A stretch of 64,000 nt of DNA from Dendrolimus kikuchii (GCA_019925095.2 JAHHIN020000030.1:3827001-3891000), one strand, 5' to 3'. Numbered from the stretch's first letter, positions 1 to 11,028 are shown. Translations and numbers: made by a program. Notes: a model not told the origin generated them from the sequence alone.

Positions 1-2
1 TT

Positions 3-2225
3 GAAGCCGTAGTATCCTATCCTACACCCAGAACACCCAAACATATTAAAAGTTTCTTGGGACTCATAGGATATTATAGGAAATTTGTTAAAGACTTTTC
101 TAAAATCACTAAGCCACTAACTTCCCTGTTAAGAAAGGATGTAGATTTCACCTGGTCACATCAACAGGAAGAAGCATTCAACTCTCTTAAATCAATGCTT
201 ACTAACGCCCTTATCCTCCAATATCCTGACTTCTCGAAACCTTTCATCTTAACCACTGATGCTTCCGAATATGCAATTGGTGCAGTTCTATCGCAAGGTG
301 AAATAGGCAATGACCTACCCATAGCCTATGCTTCCCGTACTTTAAACAAAGCAGAAGGAAATTATGGCGTTTCTGAAAAAGAACTTTTAGGAGTTATATA
401 CGGTACAAAAACATTCAGACCGTATCTTTATGGGAGAAAATTCAAAATCGTTACAGACCACAAACCCCTTGTGTATCTTATGAATTGCAAAGATCCTAGT
501 AGTAAGTTATTACGCTGGAGATTAAAAATAGAAGATTTTGATTATGAAATTGTGTATAAACCAGGAAAATTAAATAGTAACGCCGACGCCTTATCCAGAC
601 CGCCTATACATAATATCGAAGATATAGATCTTAATGATAACTTAACCTATGAATCCTATATTAGAACACGTTCATCCCCTACAGTTTTTAATACTCGAAT
701 AACAGAATTTAACCAAAATTTACTTGAATCCTCGTGTCCATACATAGCCTACCCAACATCCATTGACTTAGATGACTCCAATCCCTACTGTCGAGATATA
801 CTAAACCTTTTAGAAAACAGAAATGACTTTGAAAACTCTGAAAGAGAATTGCATAATATTAAAATATCCGAAATAAATAATAAAACTTATCTTCATCTTT
901 TTACTAAAGTCCATCACTATGACTCTGTCACTTATAGAGATATCTTTACAGTATTAAAAGAAGTAAGAAATAACTTAGTTATATTCTACCCCCAAGTTAA
1001 TGAAATTTCTATCTCTGATTTCGATAACCCTTACGATAAACTAAAATTTCTAATTATTTACGAAATGATAACTTATATATTCCACGACACTAATATTAAA
1101 ATAAATATTTATCACAACAAACTCGTATATCCTACCCCTAACCAAATTCCTGCTATCCTGAAGGATAACCATGACTCCCCTATTGGAGGCCATATTGGCT
1201 CCAATCGAATGTATAGTAAACTCAAAGATACTTACTATTGGAGTGGAATGAAAAAGGATATTGAAAATTATGTAAGAAATTGTCCACTCTGCCAACAAAA
1301 CAAAGCACTTCGAGCTACTAATAAAGCCCCTATGGAAATCACAACAACTTCAAATGAACCCTTACAAAGAATATTTACCGACATTGTAGGTCCTCTTCCA
1401 GAATCTGGTCCCCAAAAATACAAGTATATAGTCACATTCCAAGACGATTTAACTAAATATTCCATGGCCTATCCTATTGTTCAATCCACTGCAGAACAAA
1501 CTTCTGAATGTCTTATAAAATTTATATCTCACTTTGGTATTCCCAAAACTGTCCCTTCTGATCAAGGTGTCCATTTTATAGCCGACGTATATAAACAAGT
1601 AGCGTCTCTTTTTAAAATTAAACACTTATTCTCATCTCCATATCACCCCCAAACCAATGGTGCACTTGAGAGAAGCCATAGCACTCTCAAGGAATATCTT
1701 AAATCCTATGTAAATGATAATCAAGACAACTGGTATAAATATCTCCCTACTGCACTGATATCCTACAATTCAACAACTCACTCTACCACAAATTTTAGTC
1801 CTCATGAACTTTTATTCGGATGTAAACCTTACCTACCAAGTTCTATCTATGACATAAACCCTACTGTCACTTATCCCGATTATATTAAAAATTTAAAACA
1901 CAGATTAATTAATACAAGAAACATAGCTCGCGAAAATATTCTTAGAAGTAAAGAAAGATCAAAACACTACTATGATCAGCATACTAGAGAAATATCTTAT
2001 AATGTTGGAGATATGGTGTATATAAAATACCACCATAGATTGCGTAAAGCCTTGTCTCCTATATGGAAAGGTCCTTACCAAGTCACGGCAGTTCATGGTA
2101 ATAGCAATGTAAGAGTGCAAGTAAATAGGCGAAAAATCCGTTACCATTTTAACGAAATAAAACTAGCCCACGATAATTCCATTCCAGGGCCATCGCGCCA
2201 GGTGCCATCTCCGACTCAGGACTAA
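3..2225 (+). CDS. pol: Errantivirus (Ty3/gypsy) pol, 5' part outside window
   Basis: The frame is open from the first bases of the window, so this is the C-terminal part of a Pol polyprotein. In order it shows the end of the reverse transcriptase (LGLIGYYRKF connection), RNase H (TDASEYAIGAVL near residue 67 of the part from 57), an HHCC zinc-binding integrase head (H-H then CPLCQQ near residue 400) and an integrase core with the D, D and E positions visible (TDIVGPL, SDQGVHF, LERSH). A basic C-terminal domain follows (VGDMVYIKYH). No stop or frameshift interrupts it. The env frame overlaps its end, as expected of errantiviruses. It is assigned to an insect endogenous retrovirus by domain order plus the downstream env. 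Gag, protease and most of the RT lie to the left of the window. Confidence 0.93.
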   Translation, partial: EAVVSYPTPRTPKHIKSFLGLIGYYRKFVKDFSKITKPLTSLLRKDVDFTWSHQQEEAFNSLKSMLTNALILQYPDFSKPFILTTDASEYAIGAVLSQGEIGNDLPIAYASRTLNKAEGNYGVSEKELLGVIYGTKTFRPYLYGRKFKIVTDHKPLVYLMNCKDPSSKLLRWRLKIEDFDYEIVYKPGKLNSNADALSRPPIHNIEDIDLNDNLTYESYIRTRSSPTVFNTRITEFNQNLLESSCPYIAYPTSIDLDDSNPYCRDILNLLENRNDFENSERELHNIKISEINNKTYLHLFTKVHHYDSVTYRDIFTVLKEVRNNLVIFYPQVNEISISDFDNPYDKLKFLIIYEMITYIFHDTNIKINIYHNKLVYPTPNQIPAILKDNHDSPIGGHIGSNRMYSKLKDTYYWSGMKKDIENYVRNCPLCQQNKALRATNKAPMEITTTSNEPLQRIFTDIVGPLPESGPQKYKYIVTFQDDLTKYSMAYPIVQSTAEQTSECLIKFISHFGIPKTVPSDQGVHFIADVYKQVASLFKIKHLFSSPYHPQTNGALERSHSTLKEYLKSYVNDNQDNWYKYLPTALISYNSTTHSTTNFSPHELLFGCKPYLPSSIYDINPTVTYPDYIKNLKHRLINTRNIARENILRSKERSKHYYDQHTREISYNVGDMVYIKYHHRLRKALSPIWKGPYQVTAVHGNSNVRVQVNRRKIRYHFNEIKLAHDNSIPGPSRQVPSPTQD

Positions 2226-2302
2226 TATCGCCAATCCCAAACAGTCCAGGCCTATACTATGAAAATCTAGGTACTTTAAGGTTTTATAATAGTTTTTGGA
2301 AC

Positions 2303-4060
2303 ATGGTCACTTTTACAGATTTCTCCTACATACAACCTCATATAGAAAATATTAAAAATATAATAAATACCGTTAAAACAACCTGTAATAGTTATAAATC
2401 AAGTAAAATTCAAACAGACTGCTCTAACACATTAAATCCGTTAGAAACTCTCCTAGTTAACGTAGAAAATAATTTTATAGCTGTATCACATCTCACAAAT
2501 AAAAATCGTATTAAAAGATCTTCGTGGTTCGGTTTTGGCGGACCTATTCTTAAACAGTTATTCGGATCCTTAGATGAAGATGATGCAAAAACCTTCTCTG
2601 ACGCTATCAATGCCGTCCAAGACGATCAGAGACATCTATCGTCTTTAATGAAAGATAACATTCACGTAATCTCTTCCGCTATCGATACTTTTAATAATAC
2701 AATTAGAAGACTAAATGATAATGAACAAATATTAAATCAAAACATGGGTAAATTAGATACAATTTTAGAAACCGTTTTGCAAACAACTTCCAAATTAGAA
2801 ACTTCTTCTTATCTATCTTTAACCTTTAGCGCAATAGAAAGTTCTTTAATAACTTTAAATTTTAACCTTGAAGACATTATAGATGCAATTCTGTTCGGAA
2901 AACAAAACATAATTCATCCTTCTATTTTATCCCCAGTTCAATTATATAATGAACTAAGTTCCAACCAAAATATTATAGCTCAAAACTTCCCAGTCTCATT
3001 AAGCATAGAAAATATGCACACTCTCCTAGATATCTCATCAGTTTCTAGCTTTGTTAATGGATCTAAACTAGTATTCGTCATAAGAATTCCGTTAATAAAC
3101 TTACAAGAATACAATCTCTATCATATTTTTGCTCTCCCTACTCCGCATGATATAAATAATCCTCATTCCTTTGCTATGATCAATCCAACTACTAGATTTC
3201 TTGCTATAACCGATGATAAATTAATGTACTCAACAATGGACTCTACGAGTGAGTGCAAAAGTGTAACAAAAGAATATTATCTGTGCAAACTAATTGATGT
3301 GCATCCTACCGCAACAAATCCAATTTGTGAAGTGATAATCCTAACTAAACATATAAACAAATTACCAAAACCTTGTGATTATAAAGTAATAATTAGTGAT
3401 ATTGACGTTTGGCAAAAACTTAATAATAATAAGTGGTTATATGTACAGTCTGATCTAACTAAACTATCTGTTAAATGTAACAATACTCTTAGTGACTACG
3501 ATATTGTTGGAACAGGAATCCTCAAGGTTCCTAAAGGCTGTAAGGCTTTTCATAATCTTCTACAATTTGTTGCATCTACAGAGTATGAGTCTAAACTGTA
3601 TTTACCTTCTCCAAATTTTAATATTATAGAAGATGATTGCTGTTCCAAGAAAAGGATAAATAATACGATTCCATATTTAACTCCTATTAAATTATCTCAC
3701 ATCGATTTAGATTCCTTGCATTATGTCACACATAGACTAAATCAGTTCAGTGACGAAATAGAGAAAATAGAAAATCAACCTTACCACATTAAATATGGAA
3801 ACTATTTTAGCGGAATTACAACAATCTTGTCTGTATGTGTTTTAGCTTATATGTCTTTTACTATTTATAAGAAATGTTGTAAGAAACCAAGACGAGATAC
3901 AACCCAAAATGAGCCTGGTTGTTGTATAAAAATATTCAATAATTGTTATGCTAAGCCTAATACCCAAACAAATCTTCAGATTCAGAATAGAGCATTTGAA
4001 GTATCTGAAAACTCGGAAGAATCTCCCTCGAGTTTGAGGAGAAATTTACATATATATTAG
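2303..4060 (+). CDS. env: Errantivirus envelope (F-like) protein
   Basis: This 585-codon frame follows pol. It is the class of insect errantivirus Env related to baculovirus F proteins, which mediates membrane fusion. Visible hallmarks are a dibasic furin-type site (RIKR, about residues 69-72) followed by a hydrophobic Gly-rich stretch, a heptad-like region after it, many N-x-S/T sites and paired cysteines, one strong membrane-spanning segment near residues 505-525, and a short Cys/Lys-rich tail. The same frame stays open upstream of the first ATG across 2219-2302 and overlaps the end of pol. This fits translation from a spliced mRNA whose first exon is outside the window, so the true start is not at 2303. 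No stop interrupts it. Function in the present genome is not known. Confidence 0.9.
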   Translation: MVTFTDFSYIQPHIENIKNIINTVKTTCNSYKSSKIQTDCSNTLNPLETLLVNVENNFIAVSHLTNKNRIKRSSWFGFGGPILKQLFGSLDEDDAKTFSDAINAVQDDQRHLSSLMKDNIHVISSAIDTFNNTIRRLNDNEQILNQNMGKLDTILETVLQTTSKLETSSYLSLTFSAIESSLITLNFNLEDIIDAILFGKQNIIHPSILSPVQLYNELSSNQNIIAQNFPVSLSIENMHTLLDISSVSSFVNGSKLVFVIRIPLINLQEYNLYHIFALPTPHDINNPHSFAMINPTTRFLAITDDKLMYSTMDSTSECKSVTKEYYLCKLIDVHPTATNPICEVIILTKHINKLPKPCDYKVIISDIDVWQKLNNNKWLYVQSDLTKLSVKCNNTLSDYDIVGTGILKVPKGCKAFHNLLQFVASTEYESKLYLPSPNFNIIEDDCCSKKRINNTIPYLTPIKLSHIDLDSLHYVTHRLNQFSDEIEKIENQPYHIKYGNYFSGITTILSVCVLAYMSFTIYKKCCKKPRRDTTQNEPGCCIKIFNNCYAKPNTQTNLQIQNRAFEVSENSEESPSSLRRNLHIY

Positions 4061-4603
4061 AAAAAACTTATAGTAATCCATAAATAATAATTTTGTTAAT
4101 TTTTTAGTAATAAATAATTTTACTAGTTCATGTTAATGTCTCATAGAAATAATGAATAAAAACTACTATTCCTTTACTAAAGTTTTACTATTTCTTTACC
4201 AGTTCTCAAAGAATAAAATATTTACCATATCTTTACCAATTCTTATAATGAAAATAATTATACTAGTTCTTTACAAGTTCATACTAGATCTTATGATCAA
4301 AATTGTTTTCTACATCTTTACTAGTTCATAGGATATTTTACTATTTCGTTACAAATTCTTAAATCATTGCTATTTCTTGACTAATTGTAATATTTCAATT
4401 CTCGTGTTACTTAATAGCTTAAACACTAAAATATGTAATTTGTTCAACTTTTCTAATAATTGATACATAGTAATTTTAAAATTCTAGCTGTAAAATAAAA
4501 CTGTATATTTTGTTAAATGTACTGTGTAAATGTTTGTAACTTCTTGGTGTCTCAATCTACTCGCATCTTTTCCTTATTTGATGCTCCGTTTTAAGGGGGG
4601 AGG
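4061..4603 (+). other. Errantivirus env-LTR spacer with degenerate repeats
   Basis: This is an AT-rich stretch of about 540 bases between env and the 3' LTR with no open frame. Variants of 'tttacYagttcWta' recur at about 4190-4340, so part of it is a decayed short tandem array. It ends in a purine run (aaggggggagg, about 4593-4603) directly before the LTR, which is the expected polypurine tract for plus-strand priming. Confidence 0.6.
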
Positions 4604-4891
4604 TGTTACAACCCTATGCAATAGGCACTTATTGCTGAGTCAAACATCTCATTGACATAGATTTCCAAAATGTCGATCAGCAGTAATTGCCTATAAATAC
4701 CAAATCTTTTTACAAATTCACAGAGTTCTCTTGGTTATTAGCCACAGCTCTACAGCAACGGACCTGGTTTATGCCTGCCGGCTGGATTGCTCAAAACTAA
4801 TACCATATCGGTCCGGTAGACCTTTGAGGTCCCGTATATTGAGACTCCAAGTCAATTATTATTCATAATAATAAAATAAAAGGTTCCTGTA
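4604..4891 (+). repeat. Errantivirus 3' LTR
   Basis: The LTR begins TGTTACAACC straight after the polypurine tract. It holds a TATA-like 'cctataaatac' near 4690 and polyadenylation-type 'aataaaataaa' near 4868. The right end is inferred at about 4891; no second LTR is in the window to fix it, so the end may be wrong by some tens of bases. Confidence 0.6.
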
Positions 4892-4951
4892 AGCCAAAAT
4901 TGTTTTTTTTTAAAACATATAAGTGCTCGGGACTAACAGAACGTACCGACC

Positions 4952-7900
4952 TTGTCAAGGGCACACGTCGCAGCGTTGAGAGGAAATACGACCGTGGGTA
5001 CTTCGACAGAGACCTCTGGTACTGTTTACCGAGGTACAACCAGAAGAACACGTGCCGTCACCGCAGCCGCTGCCAACGCTGTCAACGCCGCCCATGTACA
5101 AGAGTTGCCACCCTCATCAGCATTGAACGCCTTACACGTAGCCCAGCTGACGGACGCCACAGCGTCACAGAAAGGTACGAATTCGAAGAACATTGGAGGG
5201 CCTCTTGAGAATCCCCCGTTCGTCTCTTCGATCCCTCTCGTACCAACCGCACCTCCACGATCAACGAAATCGACGAGGAGGGCTGAATTAGAAACTCGTT
5301 TGCAATTGGAAAAACAGAAATTGGAAATTGCACAAGCCAAAGCTGCAATTACAAGAATCCAATTGGAACTTAGTCAGTGCGAATCGGAATGTGAATTGGA
5401 AAATGAATTTATCAGAAGCGAACCGATTAGATCAACGCACGTTGAGCAATGGTTAGAACATAGCGCCACCTGTGTCGATCAACCAAAACAAACTGAAGTG
5501 CCTCAAAAGAGTGACATAAAAGAGCTAGCCGATGCTATCATCAACGCAACGAAATCGATGCAACCAGCCAGATCGTTTGCGCCGCAGAAAGTCTGGGACT
5601 TGCCAGACTTCAATGGAGCTTATGAAGAGTGGTTGCCCTTCAAGAGGACGTATGAAGAAAGTCAAAGTTACTTCAGTAAAGTTGAAAATATGGCTCGACT
5701 ATAAAGGTCACTCAAGGGGTCCGCAAAAGAATCAGTACGGAGTTTATTATTCGTAGCATCCAAAACAAGTGAAGTTATGAATGCTTTGGAAAGGAGGTTT
5801 GGGAAACCGGAGCAATTGACACTTGCCGAAATTGAAAAAATAAAGGAGTTTCCACGACTTGGTGACGCTCCAAGAGATATAGGGATTTTTTCCTGTCGTA
5901 TTAACAACGCCGTAGCTACAATACAAGCGTTGAACAAACAACAGTACCTGCATTCGCCGGAAATGAGCAGATGTATAATAGAAAAGTTGAGCCCTATTTT
6001 AAAATACGGATGGTATGATTATAACGCCCGTAGCGGTGATGAACCCGAGTTGCTGAAACTGAAGAATTTTTTGAACATTGAAGCGGATTTGTGTGGAAAG
6101 TTTGTACTTCCTGAAATTATTAAAAAAAGAGTCGGGCCTTCACGCTACCCAGTACACACCGTCCGTGAAGAAACGAAAAATGTTTTAAAGAAATCGTGTG
6201 TTATTTGCAATGGAGAGCATTGGATCACCGAATGCAAACGGTTCACAGAGGCGACTGTAGACGTCAGATGGGAAATTATAAGACAGAATAAGCTGTGTTT
6301 CAAGTGTCTACGTCGCTCTCACGGGATATCAACGTGCAGAGGGCAGGGTTGCAAGAAATGTAGGCGACCCCACCACGTCATGTTGCACGCCGAGTCGACA
6401 CATCGTCCACAAGCGCTGACACGATGTGAGGTACGTACGTCGACATCTCAAGAACTCGCACAAGAATGCGAACCAGTAACAGTGACGAAAGCTGTTTATA
6501 TGTCGACTGGAGCAGAGAAAGCGTTTCTGAAAATGATCTGCGTTGATATCTACGGCCCCAAAGGAACCGCTCGTATCTTGGCCCTACTAGATGAAGGGTC
6601 AACTGTGACACTATTGGATTCTGAGGTGGCAAATCGAATAGGAGTAACGGGGAAATCCGAGACGCTCTTATTGGAAACTGTTGGTGGAAAGATTGTCGAG
6701 CGAAAAGAGACGCAAAAGATGAATTTGAAAATAAAAGGTGTACATCGAAACGACAAGCGCAGTTTAAAGAATGTGAGAACAGTTGAAGCGTTGCAGTTAT
6801 CATCTCAGTGCATCGAAAAGGATTTCATCGCGAAATGCAAGTATTTGAAAGAAAAGCTAAATGAATTCATTTACGAACCAGAAAGGCCAGTGCTGCTGAT
6901 TGGTCAAGATAACTGGGAGTTGATAGTTTCCAGAAAGATACTAAAGGGAAAGCAAAATGAACCCGTTGCTTCACTCACCAGCTTCGGGTGGGTGTTGCAC
7001 GGCCGTTATACTGGAAACCCAGCTTCACTTAACGCCGTTAACCACTGTCGACGAATATATGCCGAATCAAACGAAGAATTGAATAAAGAATATGATAAAC
7101 AAATTGATTACGTGTCGATCAATGAGTGTGCTGAAATAGCATTAGCTGAAACAGTGCCGAGTCGCCCTGTTTACTTTCCTCATTTTGCGGTGGCACATCC
7201 TATTAAGAAGAAAATCCGAATAGTGTTTGATGCTGCTGCCAAATTTCAAGGGAGGAGCTTAAACGACGCCTTACTAACCGGTCCAGACTTACTTCATTCG
7301 TTATTTGGAGTAATGCTACGATTTGGTGAAGGAAACGTAAATGTAGTGACATACATCAAAGTAATGTTTCTACAAATTAAAAAACAACAAAAAGGATATC
7401 CGCAAACGTCATGTGCAATTACATGCAACGACCACTTGGATAGCTATTTATGGAGTCCTCAAAATACAAAGGCATCGAAAACAATAGAAGCCATAAACAC
7501 CGTGCGTACGGTAGCCACCACCTTAGACCTCAGACAGTGGGCTAGTAATAAAAGGAATATATTTAAGCGGGGTCCAGCAAAGAAAGAAATGATGAGTGCA
7601 GTAAATTTAATTATTGTTCTAATGGGACTCTTTGTTCCGGTATTGAACAAAAGTAATCATGTCATTCAAGAAGTATGGCGAGCAGGAAATAACTGGAACG
7701 AATATTTTAAAACGAAGCAATATGCGCTTGGGCAACATTATGCGCTTGAGCAAGAACACGCCGCAAAAAGCATATTCAAGAGTTTCAGTGATGTTTGGAG
7801 ATGGATCGCAATACCTGCATTCCCATGCGAGCCTGAAACAAAGTGGCTAACCGAAAGATACGATTGTATCTGTCCCATGGGAAAAGTGACGTGGAATGCG

Positions 7901-8173
7901 GTACAGTGAATGGCAGATTACATTTGGAAGCGCTGGTTGAAAAAATGTCTCTCAACCCTTAAGCCTCGCAGAATCGGCGGAGGCCTTGCAAAGATGTATA
8001 TAGGACCCCATGGAAGAACAAGAATTTTCGACGTCCAAATAACTGGCGGAGTCATAAGAGGAATCACTACGCGTATCGTCGTCCTGGTATCTGCAGCAGT
8101 GGCATCGTACCCGAGTTTTAAGTGCCTGACGGAGCAGGCACTGGGGGGGAGACTGTTAACGATGCCAAAATAG
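4952..8173 (+). pseudogene. BEL/Pao gag-pol, internally deleted
   Basis: One continuous frame carries an in-frame TAA at 5702-5704 and an in-frame TGA at 7907-7909. Order: a Gag N-terminus with an Ala/Gln/Glu-rich coiled-coil-like part, the retrotransposon Gag domain of the BEL type (LPDFNGAYEEW... to residue about 120 of the part from 5777), Cys-His knuckles (CVICNGEHW, CFKCLRRSHG, CKKCRRPHH), a protease of the BEL type (LLDEGSTVTLLD), then the start of RT (RIVFDAAAKFQGRSLNDALLTGPDL). The first RT aspartate motif is altered (TYIK where ADIK is usual) and the YxDD box is unrecognisable. Most of RNase H and integrase is absent. The last 87 codons (from 7910) match only the extreme C-terminal integrase tail (KRWLKK...GRTRIFDVQ). 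This copy cannot encode a working Pol. Confidence 0.85.
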
Positions 8174-9039
8174 TTTGTAGATAGTTTTTAGAAAGTTGTT
8201 TCCCACGAAGGCAATGCAGATGCTGGGATATGCAATAATTTATGACGTCCCCCGTAACGTCCTTCATTGTTTTATATTTTCGAGAATTTCGGTAATAGTT
8301 TAAAATAACGTCCTTTGTAAGACCATTTGAGTCAAAGAAAGATGATCCTGACATCTGCCATTGCCATTGTATGTACATATTTTAGAAAATAGTTGTGTAA
8401 TTTAACTGCATGCTTTGTTTTAATTTAGTGAGGGAACAATTTATTAGTTAATGGACAGGGGTCGCATCTTCCCAGAAGGGTTGGGTCCAGGCCGGAGAAA
8501 TCGTGGGAAGCTGCCGCAAAATGTTAGTTTTTTTAATGAATTCGTTCGTATAAGTAGTGAGTGACCCGCCAAGACAAGTCAGTGTATTACGAGTGTGTGT
8601 ATAATCAGTAAGTAGAGAGCGGGTTACTGTGTCTAATAGTGTATTGTCAGTCAGTGTATTACCAGTGTGTGTATAATCAGTAAGTAGAGAGCGGGTTACT
8701 GTGTCTAATAGTGTATTGTCAGTCAGTGTATTACCAGAGTGTGTATAATCAGTAACTAGAGAGCGGGTTACTGTATTAAAAGTGTTAGTCAGGGTGTTAG
8801 AGTATTAGCTGGAGTGTATTAAAAGTAGTAGTCAGCGAGTCTATACAACTTAGTTAACGTACGAATATACCGATTACGGCTTTAATATAGCCAATGATTA
8901 TTTTATTGTAAATACAACACAGTAGCGTTCAAATAAACGACGTGAACCGTAAGAGTGACTGGTGTATTATTTCCACCGGCATATCCCGCCAGCGCCTCCT
9001 ACAGGCTTCCACCGAAAGCCCTGTCGGAGATCCGCTACA
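8154..9039 (+). repeat. BEL/Pao 3' LTR (886 bp)
   Basis: It starts TGTTAAC after a purine run (ctgggggggagac, 8141-8153) and ends CGCTACA before unrelated repeat sequence. AATAAA lies near 8934. A tandem array lies in its middle. Confidence 0.7.
8581..8773 (+). repeat. 72-bp tandem repeat in BEL LTR
   Basis: Units beginning agtgtatta start at 8581, 8653 and 8725, an exact 72-bp period, with the third unit cut short near 8773. The copies differ at only a few bases. The unit contains gagagcgggttactgtgtc. Its location inside the LTR suggests a duplicated promoter or enhancer block, but function is not shown. Confidence 0.85.
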
Positions 9040-9048
9040 GTTCTTTAT

Positions 9049-9281
9049 ACGTATGTTAGTATGTAACGGAATCTTTCAAATTAAATTTGATCGACTTCCC
9101 GGTTTCCGATTGAGCTGAAATTTTGCACGTATGTGTATATCACGTGACAATGCAATAATATGGTACCATGGAGCTGATCTGATGATGGAGCCGGAAGGTG
9201 GCCATAGGAACTCCTGTACTAAAATAGACCCGTCGTGTTTGGGCTCGTTACACTTGTTTTGGCTAGCACTCTGCTGCTACA
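9049..9281. repeat. Interspersed repeat, inverted copy at 30587-30820
   Basis: This 230-bp block (cgtatgttagtatgtaacgg ... ctgctgctacatgatat) recurs in reverse complement at 30587-30820 with few differences. It has no coding capacity and its element type is not recognised. Confidence 0.8.
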
Positions 9282-9454
9282 TGATATGCAGGATCTCAAA
9301 AGCTTGTATTTAAAAACCTTTTTAAAAAAGCTTATTTTTAAATAACGTTCCATTTTATCATAAGAGTGTATTTAATTCTTTTTTCAAAGTTTCCACGGAG
9401 AAGGGAATTAAATCCCTGAATAATCATTAAAAAATGAAAAATAAATAATATAAT

Positions 9455-9665
9455 ATTTTCTTAAGTCTTCGCGACTTGTATACATAATAAAACTACGTTT
9501 TAACGGTTTTAAGCGCGGTAATTTTATTTGATTTTGGTTTTTCCGACGTTTCGGCCACTTTTCAGTGTCCGTGATCGCGGCCACTGGAAAGTGGCCGAAA
9601 CGTCGGAAAAACCAAAATCAACTAAAATTACCGCGCTTAAAACCGTTAAAACGTAGTTTTATTAA
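9455..9665 (+). mobile_element. Miniature Penelope foldback
   Basis: The Penelope terminal repeat (cttaagtcttcgcgacttg, then actacgttttaacggttttaag) is joined almost directly to its own inverted copy (gtggccgaaacgtcgg ... aaaacgtagttttatta), leaving about 30 bases between the arms. The same terminal sequences bound the larger copies at 57190-57906 and 61780 onward. It has no coding sequence. Confidence 0.8.
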
Positions 9666-10041
9666 ATAAATAATAGTAAAAAAAAAACGCTTTTATAGAA
9701 AATCCAACTAAAAAATAGATAATAAATGTTAATAAATTTGAATTAAAAATATGATTTTATTGTAAAAAAAGCTTTGGGTGTTTTTCAGGATATTATCAAA
9801 ATAACCCTTCTACTCATATCTGTTCATAAAATATTTATAACTATTGATACCATGCACCCCACGCTTTTTTTTTTACTATAAAATCATTTTTTCTTACACT
9901 ATTATTAATTCAAATTTATTAAAATTGTAGTTGGATTTTCTATTAAATCGTATTTTTTTAGTTTTTTTTTTAACTATTATTTATCAGGCAAACCATTTTT
10001 TGTTTTAAAATAGTTTATTAAAAAAGGCAATTGTATTACAG
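9666..10041. other. AT-rich intron, nothing recognised
   Basis: Homopolymer-rich AT sequence precedes the Dumpy-like exon. Around 9680-9990 the strands are loosely inverted relative to each other (aaatccaactaaaaaat / attttctattaaatcg), a possible foldback remnant. The 3' end (ttgtattacag) serves as the splice acceptor of the next exon. Confidence 0.5.
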
Positions 10042-10368
10042 ACGCAAACGCCACATCTTCACAGTCTAATCCCTGCCAACCATCTCCATGTAGACCATTC
10101 TCTCAATGTCGTGATATAGGAGGACAACTATCGTGTTCCTGTCTGTTAGAGTCTACAGGCAGCCCACCGAATTGCCGCCCTGAGTGTAGCATTAGTAAAG
10201 ATTGTCCCAATGAAAAAGTATGTATCAACGGGACATGTGCCGACCCATGCCCCGGATCGTGTGGGACAAATGCTCGATGTAGAGTAGTGAATCACCTTCC
10301 GATCTGTACTTGTTTTGATGGGTATACAGGTGACCCTATGGTCAGTTGTACTCCTAAACCCAGTATTG
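10042..10368 (+). CDS. dpy: Dumpy-like exon: EGF-DPY-EGF cassette
   Basis: This is an internal exon of 327 bases, bounded by ttgtattacag before and gtaagtg after, with phase 1 at both ends (109 codons). The translation has an EGF-like module (NPCQPSPCRPFSQC, then CSC), the DPY-type module (NCRPECSISKDCPNEKVCINGTCADPCPGSCG) and the start of a second EGF-like module (NARCRVVNHLPICTCFDGYTGDP). Alternating EGF and DPY modules are the signature of Dumpy, the very large extracellular anchor between epidermis, tendon or tracheal cells and the overlying cuticle. The frame has no initiator Met, so it is easily missed by ORF finders. Base composition (about 48% GC) stands out from the surrounding AT-rich intron. 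A related EGF/DPY family gene cannot be excluded. Confidence 0.85.
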
Positions 10369-11028
10369 GTAAGTGTTTCTATATTATTTTATTGCTTGGC
10401 ATGAATAATCAGGAATACTATACTATTTATACATGTTAATTCATAGTAAATAGTAACCATTTCATAAAAATACTATGTTGCACAATAATAAAGCAACATA
10501 ACCCATAACCCACTGGGCGTACTTCGACTGGGCGTAACTATGTTCTAAATCTCAGCCTTTCCAACACAAATAAAAGCGCAGGGTCGACAGGGAGGAGGGG
10601 GTTTTTAGTGGGTATTAGGGTTGCTCGCTCGTGCAGCAACGCTCGGAGTCTTCCACACTATTCTGTGACGTCGATCGCGGACGGAGCACTGCCAAGAGCA
10701 TACTATTGCTGCAGAGTTATCGCCCCCGACCGACGCGTGTCTTTTTTTTTTTTTTTATTGGACTTGACTTTATGTTGTTGTTGTTGTCGCGAAGCGAAGG
10801 CGCTCGAGCCCGGGGGGGCAACTTGCTCGAGGGAGCTCCCTAAGGAGTTTTACCTCGGCTGGACTGTTGCCATGAGAGGGGTATGAATTTAATGATGCCC
10901 ACCATAGGGCGAGCGACGCGTGTCGTTCCCCTAGCAACGACCCAGTTTGTGCGTAAATCGGTTAAGCATTTTCCCTCGCCTCAAAAAAAAAAAAAACATA
11001 ACCCATATGTTTTTTTTTTTTTTTAAGT
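10369..11028. other. Intron; GC-rich unidentified block
   Basis: The intron following the exon. A GC-rich block at about 10570-10960 (gggtcgacagggaggagggg ... ccctagcaacgaccc) with homopolymer runs looks like part of a mobile element, but I cannot name it. No supported gene. Confidence 0.4.

Larger units (their letters stand above)
4892..9039 (+). mobile_element. Decayed BEL/Pao retrotransposon, 5' LTR not seen
   Basis: Gag-pol remnants (4952-8173), a polypurine run and one LTR (8154-9039) form the 3' part of a BEL/Pao element in + orientation. No copy of the LTR lies directly before gag. Instead the errantivirus LTR abuts the leader. The simplest reading is that the errantivirus inserted into the BEL leader, which would place the BEL 5' LTR left of the window. 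Most of pol has been lost by internal deletion. Confidence 0.75.

Noticed and set aside
10608..10886. 92-codon ORF in the GC-rich block
   Set aside because: Crosses homopolymer runs, has no domain, and overlaps a second ORF in another frame; probably mobile-element debris.
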